Positions 32,632 through 40,153 of a stretch of 64,000 nt of DNA are shown here, piece by piece. This DNA is from Spirochaetota bacterium (lineage in GTDB: Bacteria > Spirochaetota > UBA12135 > COTS27 > JAFLEE01): NCBI GenBank assembly GCA_017302015.1, contig JAFLEE010000019.1:3342-67341 (forward strand). The letters are read 5' to 3'. The translations under genes and the position numbers were made by a program. Every line of letters begins with the position of its first letter. The stretch's first letter is position 1. The notes under the pieces are model-generated. The model searched no databases and was not told the origin of the DNA. It saw only the letters and a program-made list of their open reading frames with translations.

Positions 32632-33588
32632 ATGGTCCCCCGGTTCAAAAACCTTTGTGAAACATGCACGATCCCCCCGGGCACCCGGGAGCGTTTCCTG
32701 CCCCTGGGCCATCCGTCCCTCGCCGGGCTGCGGGCCCTGGGCGTGCGCATGGGCGGGGTGAGCCTTATCGGGCCGGGGTACCGCATGGTCCGCTTCCGTC
32801 CCACCTTCCACGCGCTGCTCTACGTGCTGGAGGGCGAAGCGCATTTCGGGAACGCCCGCGCGCAGGCCTGGGCTGGCCCGGGCGAGCGGCTCCTCTTCCC
32901 CGCCGGGGAATTCCAGGCCTATGCGCCCAAAACGCCCGCGTGGCGCATGGCGTGGTTCCACTTGGACGCCGCCCGCGCCCACCGGGGCCTGGGGAAGGCC
33001 TTCTTGCGGACCCGCGACCCCGGCGCGTGCCGCGCGGTGGAGCGCGTCATGGCCGGCCTGCTCGACGAGGTCGACCTCCGCCGCGACCGCGATCTCGTCG
33101 CCCTTTGGTCGGGCTTGCTCCTGAAGACGCTTCGGCGCGACCTTTTCGATGACGACGCGGGCTTCGCCGGGCCTGCCCCCGAGGCCGCTCGCCTCGATGA
33201 GGTCTGGGGCCTCGTCTCCTCCCAGCTTGAATCCGATTGGAGCCTTAAGCGCATGGCCTCCCATACGGTATGGACGCGCGCCCATTTCGCCCGGCTCTGC
33301 GCCTCGCGCTACGGGGAGCCCCCCATGAAGCGCCTCGCCCGCCTGCGCATGGAGCATGCCGAGGGCCTCCTCGCCGCCACCGCGCTCCCCGTGGGCGAGA
33401 TCTCCCAGAGGTCGGGTTACTCCGATGCGTTCGCCTTCTCCACGGCATTCCGCCGCCACGCGGGCCTGCCGCCGGCGGTGTGGCGGGGGCGGCGAAAAGG
33501 AAAGCGGGATCCACTGGTCCCGTCCGCATCGCCCACGCCAGACGGTCGGGGTAGGCCCCCATCGCCTCCTCGCGTAGGCGGTAATTGA
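32632..33588 (+). CDS. AraC family transcriptional regulator
   Basis: 318 aa. The N-terminal cupin part includes LLYVLEGEAHFG and PAGEFQAYAP; the C-terminal HTH pair is WSLKRMASHTVWTRAHFARLC and VGEISQRSGYSDAFAFSTAF, with a Pro/Arg-rich tail of about 40 residues beyond the domain. It is divergent from the GH51 gene, the likely target. Its promoter places the start of the mRNA at the start codon. Its stop overlaps by one base the first ATG of the next gene. Confidence 0.87.
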   Translation: MVPRFKNLCETCTIPPGTRERFLPLGHPSLAGLRALGVRMGGVSLIGPGYRMVRFRPTFHALLYVLEGEAHFGNARAQAWAGPGERLLFPAGEFQAYAPKTPAWRMAWFHLDAARAHRGLGKAFLRTRDPGACRAVERVMAGLLDEVDLRRDRDLVALWSGLLLKTLRRDLFDDDAGFAGPAPEAARLDEVWGLVSSQLESDWSLKRMASHTVWTRAHFARLCASRYGEPPMKRLARLRMEHAEGLLAATALPVGEISQRSGYSDAFAFSTAFRRHAGLPPAVWRGRRKGKRDPLVPSASPTPDGRGRPPSPPRVGGN

Positions 33589-34817
33589 TGGTAGCATCGT
33601 GGATGGGACTTCACTTTTTTCCCCCTATCGCCCGTCGGTTCATGCAAGCCCTCCTCGGCGGGGCGTTGATCCTCATGCCCCTCGTCGCCGCCGATCGTTT
33701 GCGCATCGCGGTCTATCAATTCGATTCGCGCAGCGGGGTGGAGCCCGCCGTCGCCGGCAATGTCACCGATCTTTTCCAGACCGAGTTCGCCCGCCTCAAT
33801 CGCTTCGATGTGCTCGAGCGCGCCAACCTCCAGCGCGTCATCAAGGAACAGTCGATCCAAAGTTCCGGCTGCGTGGAGAGCTCTTGCGCCGTGAAACTCG
33901 GCAATCTCTTGGGCGTCCAAAAGATGGTGGTCGGGGCGGTGTTCCGCATGGGGGGCGCGTATTACGTCAACCTCCATTTCGTCGATGTCGAACTCGCCCG
34001 GGTCGATTTTTCGGAATCCGCCTCCACCCCCGAAGAACATGGACTGCCGGCGCTCATCGCCGAGATGGCGCTGAACATCGTGAAGAAGATCCCCGTTTCG
34101 GCGCGGATCGTGAAACTTACCGGAGATCGCACGGCCTTCTGCAACCTCGGGGTCGACGACGGGGTGCGCCCCGGTGAAACGGTCCAGATCGTACGGCTCG
34201 GGGAGGCCGTCATGGATCCCGGCACCGGCGCCCTCCTCGGCCGAGACCGCACCGTCCTGGGCGAGGCGCAACTCACCGAGTTCACCGGGCTTTCCTTCGG
34301 CACGCTCCGTTTCCCCACCAATATGGAGGTTCGCGTCGGCGACCTCGTCATGCCGCCCCTACTCAAATCGAAGGGGAGCGGCCTTTCGCCGCTGATTCAC
34401 CGCGCCATGTCGCCCCGGTCCACCATGTTCCCGCAGGCGAAACGAGAGGCACCGCCGGTTGAATACGAGACCCGCGATGTCCACCGATTAAAGGCGGCCC
34501 TGCTCATCGCGGGGCCCGTATTGGCCGCGGGCGGAGGCGTGTGCCTCGCCCTCGGTCTTGACGCGCAGGCTCGGCACCCGGCCCTGAAACTGGCCTACGA
34601 CACCGCCTCCACCAATGCGGCAGACGCCTATTCGGCCTATTCGTTGAATTATCAGAACGCCGTGGCTTTCACCGCGGCGGGGGTCAGTTTATTGAGCGTG
34701 GGGGTCCCCATGCTCCTCACGGGTGTGATCCTTCCTCGGGTCATTAAAAAACCCATTCGCATCGGATTGCTGCTCGGTCCCGGTTATTTTCAATTCCAGT
34801 GCACTGCGCCCATCTAG
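33588..34817 (+). CDS. CsgG-like exported protein with C-terminal membrane segments
   Basis: About 409 aa; ATG 33588 is chosen, with ATG 33603 and ATG 33642 possible. An N-terminal hydrophobic export segment (MQALLGGALILMPLVAA) is followed by a CsgG/LpoB-like domain: IAVYQFDSRSGVEPAVAGNV, RFDVLERANLQRVIKEQ, and GVQKMVVGAVFRMGG. A beta-rich middle (AFCNLGVDDGVRPGETVQIV) and two hydrophobic helices (about 295-320, 345-370) complete it. Such proteins act in outer-membrane secretion or envelope assembly. It is followed after eight bases by an NHL-type lipoprotein. Confidence 0.65.
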   Translation: MVASWMGLHFFPPIARRFMQALLGGALILMPLVAADRLRIAVYQFDSRSGVEPAVAGNVTDLFQTEFARLNRFDVLERANLQRVIKEQSIQSSGCVESSCAVKLGNLLGVQKMVVGAVFRMGGAYYVNLHFVDVELARVDFSESASTPEEHGLPALIAEMALNIVKKIPVSARIVKLTGDRTAFCNLGVDDGVRPGETVQIVRLGEAVMDPGTGALLGRDRTVLGEAQLTEFTGLSFGTLRFPTNMEVRVGDLVMPPLLKSKGSGLSPLIHRAMSPRSTMFPQAKREAPPVEYETRDVHRLKAALLIAGPVLAAGGGVCLALGLDAQARHPALKLAYDTASTNAADAYSAYSLNYQNAVAFTAAGVSLLSVGVPMLLTGVILPRVIKKPIRIGLLLGPGYFQFQCTAPI

Positions 34818-34825
34818 GAGCTTGT

Positions 34826-36001
34826 GTGATCTTTCCGCGTATTCATTTTCGTTGGTTTAGGGAGCGTTCCGTGGGGTCCGGCCTCGCCGCCCAGCGTCCG
34901 CAGGGCGGGCGCGCGCATGGCCGTGGAAAGCCTTCGATCCAGCCATCGTTCCTCCCCAGGAAGCGTCTCCGATCGCGACTGGGAATGCTTTGGCTGCTGG
35001 GTCTATGGCTACCTGTTTCTTGCCAATTGGACGTGCCCTCCCATACGAACCCGTTCGATCCGAAATGGAATTCCACGCTGCCGTTTTACCAGATCGCCGA
35101 ATACAACGGGTTGCTCGTTGTGACCAATCGCCTGGGGTTATCGACGACCACCGGCTTTAAAATCGAGAATTCCCAGAAGATCGAGATCAGCGCCGACGAG
35201 CAGATCCATGTGCTCAGCAAAGGCTTCTACCACGGGGTGGGAACGCCAACGACGTCGGGCATCCTGTCGCGCCTGAGTTCGGCGGGGGTCGGCGTTTGGC
35301 GAACCGCCTCTAATCTCCTGAATTGCCCGTGGGGGTTTACGGTTTCCGATCAGGGGAACTACTACTTCATCGATTCGATCGACAATACCAGCGGCGGCCG
35401 GGTTTTTCTCGCGGGCCTCTCCGCAAGCGGTACCAATTTCTTTTTGCGCTTTGGACTGGATAATTCTTCCGTCCCGCCCCCCAATTCCGTATCGGGTCCG
35501 GGTACCTGCACATTTGATCGGGACGGCACCCTCCTGATCGTCGATGGCAAGGACCACCAGATCAAGCGTTTCACCACGAACGGATCCTGGTTGGGCACCT
35601 ACGGCACCAACGGCTACGATGCGGGGCAATTCGGTGTGCCGATGGATGTGGCCGCGGATCCCGCAGGATCCGGTTTCTGGGTCCTTGAAAACCGCAACCG
35701 GAGAATTCAACACGTGTCCTCAAACGGCCTCACCATCGAGAAATTCGGGGATGAACGGCCGAGTTTCGCGGAGGTCCTCGTCGACCCTTTGTTCTTCTGC
35801 TTTTACTCGAACCAATACGCGTTCGTCGGCGATAGCGGGATCAAAGGCGTCCGTTTTTGCGCCTTGGACGGGTCGAATATCGGAGTCTGGTCCGCCGTGA
35901 CCGACCCGGGTTTCGTGATGCCCGTGGACATCGCGGTGGGGCCCACCGGGAAGGTTTATTTTCTCTACGAACGGAGCATCAAAGTCTTCACCAAACGGTG
36001 A
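34826..36001 (+). CDS. NHL-repeat beta-propeller lipoprotein
   Basis: AGGAG five bases before the GTG at 34826 favours that start (391 aa), but then 53 residues precede the lipoprotein signal (MLWLLGLWLPVSCQLD). The ATG at 34985 would give a normal signal peptide but lacks a good ribosome site. The mature part has NHL-type blades (CTFDRDGTLLIVDGKDHQIK, VPMDVAADPAGSGFWVLENR, VDIAVGPTGKVYFLYERS). Probably a surface binding or structural protein. It is in one transcript with the CsgG-like gene. Confidence 0.68.
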   Translation: MIFPRIHFRWFRERSVGSGLAAQRPQGGRAHGRGKPSIQPSFLPRKRLRSRLGMLWLLGLWLPVSCQLDVPSHTNPFDPKWNSTLPFYQIAEYNGLLVVTNRLGLSTTTGFKIENSQKIEISADEQIHVLSKGFYHGVGTPTTSGILSRLSSAGVGVWRTASNLLNCPWGFTVSDQGNYYFIDSIDNTSGGRVFLAGLSASGTNFFLRFGLDNSSVPPPNSVSGPGTCTFDRDGTLLIVDGKDHQIKRFTTNGSWLGTYGTNGYDAGQFGVPMDVAADPAGSGFWVLENRNRRIQHVSSNGLTIEKFGDERPSFAEVLVDPLFFCFYSNQYAFVGDSGIKGVRFCALDGSNIGVWSAVTDPGFVMPVDIAVGPTGKVYFLYERSIKVFTKR

Positions 36002-36103
36002 CCGCGCAGGTTTCGGAAGGGGTATGATCATGGGGTCCCGCGAGGATTCGCGGCGGGAACTGGGCGCGGAAAAACGTCGAATGAAGGCGACCACCGCAGC
36101 GCC

Positions 36104-36709
36104 ATGACCCCCGAGATCCTCCTCTTCGACATCGGCAATGTCATCCTTCCCTTGCGCCTCGATCGGTTCCAAGCCGCCGTGGACCGGGCCGTTCCCGGAT
36201 CCCCCGCGGATTCTTGGAACCGCCTCTATCTCGATCCCGCCTCCGATGCCTTCGAGCGCGGGGCGATCGGGCGCGGCGCTTTCCGACAAGCCGCCGCTCG
36301 GGTTTTGGGCGCGATCTTCGGCCCCGCCGAATTCGAGGAACTCTATTGCGCCCTATTCGATGGCACGACCTCGGGCCTCGAAGGGGCCCTGGGCGGCCTC
36401 GCGGGCCGATATCGCCTCGCCCTGCTCTCCAATACCAACGCCATCCACGCCGACTATTTTATCTCGCGGCACGGGGAATTATTCGACCGATTCGAACCGG
36501 AGGCCCGGTTCTACTCCCACGAACTCGGGCTCCGTAAGCCGGAGGAGGCGATCTTTCGGGAAGTGCTTCGCCGCCTCGGGGCGCCCGCCGAGAAGGTGCG
36601 GTTCTTCGACGATAGCCCCGCCAACGTCGCCTCGGCATCGAGGCTCGGGATCGATGCGGTCCTCATCCCGAGTCCTGCGGCGATCCTTGGAGAATTGCAG
36701 AGGCTCTAG
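36104..36709 (+). CDS. HAD family hydrolase (YihX/epoxide-hydrolase-like subgroup)
   Basis: 201 aa. Motif I is LLFDIGNVI with nucleophile D9 and the Gly-Asn-Val typical of the haloacid/alpha-D-glucose-1-phosphatase (YihX) subgroup. Motif II is LLSNTNAIH, the motif III lysine is in LGLRKPEEAIF, and motif IV is RFFDDSPANVASA. It would dephosphorylate a small sugar phosphate or similar. No clear ribosome-binding site. It converges on the glycoside hydrolase gene at 36740. Confidence 0.87.
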   Translation: MTPEILLFDIGNVILPLRLDRFQAAVDRAVPGSPADSWNRLYLDPASDAFERGAIGRGAFRQAAARVLGAIFGPAEFEELYCALFDGTTSGLEGALGGLAGRYRLALLSNTNAIHADYFISRHGELFDRFEPEARFYSHELGLRKPEEAIFREVLRRLGAPAEKVRFFDDSPANVASASRLGIDAVLIPSPAAILGELQRL

Positions 36710-36739
36710 CCGAGTCGGAGCCCCGAAGGCGACGGCGCC

Positions 36740-38548
36740 TCAGGGGGCGATTTCAAGGTCCACGAGGCCGAGGCTATTTTCCTTCGCGCCGATGGCCACG
36801 AGGCCGACGGGGTAGCTTCCCTTCGCCTTGGCGTCGGGAACCAGCCGCACCTCAATGCAACGCGTTTGGCCGGGGGCCAAGACGGCTTCGCCATCGAGGG
36901 CGGCGATCTCGGCGTGGGCGGGACCGAGGGCATCGAGGAACCCGACCGGCCAAAGTTTCACCGGCTGCGCCACGCGGGAAGCGTTGCTGGCGCAAAGCCG
37001 CAGGGTGAGGGCGGCGCCCGGGGCGGCCTTGCCCGGGCCCTCCACGCGGATGACGACGGGGCCACCGGCCTTGGGAAGACGGCCGGTGATGGCGCCCATT
37101 TCATAGAAGATCGGCATGGGGCGCAGGGCTCCGTTCGCTTCGATTCGGTTGAGCCCGTACATATTGCCCTTTTCGTTCCCGGAGTACCAGGTGACGAGTT
37201 GGGATTGTTCGGCGAGGCCCCGCAGGGCGAGGGCCCCCTGCTCGGCCTTCTGGGCCTCGTCGGCCACCAGGCCCGGCCCGTCCTTCCACCCGCTCTGGAA
37301 GCCCACCTCGGTGATCCAGGCCTCCTTCGGCGCGCCGTAGAGGAGGCCCCGCAGGAGCAGCGTGCGGTTGACCGAAAGGCAGCCGGCCGCGGTGGAGGAG
37401 TATGGGTGGGAGCAGACCCCGTCGAACCAATTCGTGGCGCCCTCGGCGTAGAGGCGCATGAGCCAATCGCCCTTCACGAAGGCCCCGGTGAACACCCGCG
37501 CCTTCCCATCGGCGCGCTTGGCGGCGAGGTAGGCGCGCTTCAAATACTCGCGGTACTCCTCGTAGGCGCCCATGAAGCCCTCGCTGGGGAGGTCGGGCTC
37601 GTTGATGATTTCCCAGGCGTCCACGCGCCCGTGGGCGGCCCGGACCGCGCCCTCGACGAAGCGTTCCCAGTCCTCCCAGCGCTTGGGGGCCCAATAAGAA
37701 TTGCTCACCTTGAAGGGGCCGAGTTTTTTCCGCTCGGCCTCGGGGATCTCGAGGAGGGGGTCTTTGCCGCTGGCCCAGGCCGGGGTGCCCCCCAGGCAGA
37801 CGATGGGCACGCGGATGCCGTAGCGCGCGAAGGAATCGAGTTTGTCGACGAAGGGTCCATAATTCGTCTTCCCCGCCTCGGCTTCCGCGCTCTCCCAGCG
37901 CAGGCCGCCGCGGGTGGCGAGCACCCCCGCGCAGGCGAAGAGTTTGAGGGCCGTGTCGCGGCGGCGGGGCTCGAACTCGGGGAGCCCGTAGGTGCGGTCG
38001 ATGCCCGTGGCGGCCCAATAGGTCGGGCCCTTGGGCAGCGACGCCGCGGGGAGTTCCTTAGGCGCCTCGAAGGTCTCGATGCGCAGCGAGGTCACGAGCG
38101 CCTCGCCCTTGGCGTTCTTGAAGCGCAGCCCGACCTCGAAGCGCGCCACGTTCTCGGAGAGGCGCATGATGTCGCGGGTGGCGACCGGCTGGGGGCCGAG
38201 GGGCCCGAGGCCCTGGAAGAGCGCCGTGCGGCCCTTCTCGTCGCGGGCGATGAGGTAGGCTTCGGCGCTGCCCTCTTCGAGGGACGCGCGTCCCGCGAGG
38301 CGCACGGTGTAATAGCGGCCGCGGTCCTTCGCCTCCACCGCGAACTGGCGGGCCCCGTAGCCGCTGACGCCCCCCGTCGCCACGAGGCGAAGCCCGGTCG
38401 GCCCGGGCTCGAAGGCGATGGCCCCGTTGGTCTTCCAGGTGACGACCCAGTCGACGGTTTCTTTCGAGGGCCCGTCGTGGAAGACTTCGCCGCCGCACGA
38501 GAAGGAGACGAGGGCGAGGAGGGCGAAAAAGGGATGGGGGCGTTTCAC
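36740..38548 (-). CDS. Secreted clan GH-A glycoside hydrolase (GH39/GH5-like)
   Basis: 602 aa from the GTG with GGAG eight bases upstream. Signal peptide with a Cys (LALVSFSCGG), possibly a lipoprotein. An N-terminal beta-sandwich (about 25-175) precedes a TIM barrel with E317 in EIINEPDLPS as acid/base and E414 in WITEVGFQSG as nucleophile. A C-terminal beta domain closes the protein. Family assignment within clan GH-A is uncertain. It shares a 205-bp divergent region with the GH57-like gene, which has a strong promoter. Confidence 0.72.
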   Translation of the reverse strand: MKRPHPFFALLALVSFSCGGEVFHDGPSKETVDWVVTWKTNGAIAFEPGPTGLRLVATGGVSGYGARQFAVEAKDRGRYYTVRLAGRASLEEGSAEAYLIARDEKGRTALFQGLGPLGPQPVATRDIMRLSENVARFEVGLRFKNAKGEALVTSLRIETFEAPKELPAASLPKGPTYWAATGIDRTYGLPEFEPRRRDTALKLFACAGVLATRGGLRWESAEAEAGKTNYGPFVDKLDSFARYGIRVPIVCLGGTPAWASGKDPLLEIPEAERKKLGPFKVSNSYWAPKRWEDWERFVEGAVRAAHGRVDAWEIINEPDLPSEGFMGAYEEYREYLKRAYLAAKRADGKARVFTGAFVKGDWLMRLYAEGATNWFDGVCSHPYSSTAAGCLSVNRTLLLRGLLYGAPKEAWITEVGFQSGWKDGPGLVADEAQKAEQGALALRGLAEQSQLVTWYSGNEKGNMYGLNRIEANGALRPMPIFYEMGAITGRLPKAGGPVVIRVEGPGKAAPGAALTLRLCASNASRVAQPVKLWPVGFLDALGPAHAEIAALDGEAVLAPGQTRCIEVRLVPDAKAKGSYPVGLVAIGAKENSLGLVDLEIAP

Positions 38549-38692
38549 GTGGGGAACTCCGCGCGGAAGGTTCGGGAAAGGTACTTTCAAGCCAGGGAAA
38601 ACACAACGCAACAAGACGGGGACTTATGCCCTTCCATCCATGGAAAGGAACCAGGAATCCGACCGCCCCGAGGCGGCGACGGGGGATGAATC

Positions 38693-38722
38693 TTGACATC
38701 CGCCGCGGAATGGGACGATAAT
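38693..38722 (+). promoter_or_regulatory. Sigma70-type promoter of the GH57-like gene
   Basis: A perfect TTGACA (38693-38698), an 18-bp spacer and GATAAT (38717-38722) lie 32 bp before the ATG at 38754. This is the best -35/-10 pair seen in the window. Confidence 0.65.
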
Positions 38723-38753
38723 AGTAAAACGATTTCCTAAATTGGAGTTCCCC

Positions 38754-40145
38754 ATGCCCGCCAAGCCCAAGGTCGTCTTCCTCCCCCACGCCAATATCCA
38801 GTATTCCCAGCTCAAGCCCGGTCGACGGGCCTGGGTGGCCAGGCAGTCTTACGAAAAACTCTTCGATCTGGTGGCCAGCGACCCGCGCTACCGCATCGGC
38901 TTCGAAGCCTCGGGCGAGACCGTGGCCTTCATGGCCCGGGAAACGCCCGAGGTGGCGAAGAAACTGAAGGCCCTCATCAAGAAGGGTCAGATCGAACCGG
39001 TGGGCTCGCCCTACACCCACCTCATGGTCTCCAATATCGATCCCGAGATCGTCCTGCTCACCCTGAAAGACGGGCTCGACGCGTGGGAGAAGCATACGGG
39101 CGTCCGCCCCGCCGTGGGCTGGAACCCCGAATGCTCGTGGACGAGCCACGTGCCCCAGGTCTACAAGCAAGCCGGGTTCAAGAGCCTGGTGATGGATGCG
39201 GATTCGTTCTTCCTCTCCTTCCAGGATATCCGGGAGGCGACGAAACTCGCCTTCGATGTGCGGGGCCACAGCAATAAGAACCACCTCTTCAAGATTGAGG
39301 AGTACATCAAGGACAAGCCCCATTACCTGAAGTTCCTCACCAATCCGTCGAAGGCGGCCAACGGGCTCAAACTCATCTTCCGCTCCGACATGATGAGCAA
39401 TTTCATGCTCTGGTACCTCATGGGCGCCACCGAGGGCTACCGCGAGAAGCCCGTGGGGCTCGAGGAGGTCCAGGGGGTGCTCGCCACCTGGAAGAAGCGG
39501 GTGGAGGCCACTGGTTCGTTCATCATGCCCTACGCCGAGGACGCCGAGTACATCGGCACCACGGCCTATTTCTATGTGAAGCAATTCGGACAGGCGCGGT
39601 TCTTCGAGCCCGAGCCGGGGAGCGTGGCGCGCTTCAAACAGGCCTTGGACGCGGCCCTGGCCCAGGGCTACGAACTCGCCACGCCCTCCGCGGCCCTCGC
39701 GGCCCCCGCCCTCCCCAATCCCGCCGTGGCGAACATCGAAAACGGCGTTGCCTGGCATGGCGGCACGGCCAAGGCGTGGGCGAACACCAAGTACGCCCGC
39801 ATCCTCGACCCGGTGTGCCGTTCGGTCTACGACGGGATCAAGGACGTCTGCCGCGAGGCAAAACTCCCGCTGACGAGCGGCGACAAGAACCTGCGCATGG
39901 CCCTCACGCGCGTCATCTCGTCCTACGTTTCCGACGCTCGCTGGCCGCCCGATCCGACCTCGCCGGGGCGCTTCAACGTCGAGGAGGCCTTGGACGATCT
40001 CGCCGCGGCCAATGTCGCCCTAGGGAAACTCATGGGGGCGAAGAAATTGGGCGCGAAGAAGGCCCTCTACTCGCCGGCCCTCATGCACGGCCAGATCGAG
40101 GCGATCCGGGCCGAACTCATGGCGCTCAAGTACTTCGGGGAATAG
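38754..40145 (+). CDS. GH57-like protein
   Basis: 463 aa from ATG 38754 (TTGGAG upstream). Conserved regions of the GH57 (beta/alpha)7 barrel can be seen: FLPHANIQYSQL in the place of the HQP motif, GWNPECSWTSHVPQVYKQAG with E126 as likely nucleophile, and MPYAEDAEYIG with D263 as likely acid/base. The first region is atypical (PHAN instead of HQP), so substrate may differ from alpha-glucans. No signal peptide. It has its own strong promoter and converges closely (8 bp) on the next minus-strand gene. Confidence 0.72.
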   Translation: MPAKPKVVFLPHANIQYSQLKPGRRAWVARQSYEKLFDLVASDPRYRIGFEASGETVAFMARETPEVAKKLKALIKKGQIEPVGSPYTHLMVSNIDPEIVLLTLKDGLDAWEKHTGVRPAVGWNPECSWTSHVPQVYKQAGFKSLVMDADSFFLSFQDIREATKLAFDVRGHSNKNHLFKIEEYIKDKPHYLKFLTNPSKAANGLKLIFRSDMMSNFMLWYLMGATEGYREKPVGLEEVQGVLATWKKRVEATGSFIMPYAEDAEYIGTTAYFYVKQFGQARFFEPEPGSVARFKQALDAALAQGYELATPSAALAAPALPNPAVANIENGVAWHGGTAKAWANTKYARILDPVCRSVYDGIKDVCREAKLPLTSGDKNLRMALTRVISSYVSDARWPPDPTSPGRFNVEEALDDLAAANVALGKLMGAKKLGAKKALYSPALMHGQIEAIRAELMALKYFGE

Positions 40146-40153
40146 GGGCGCCG

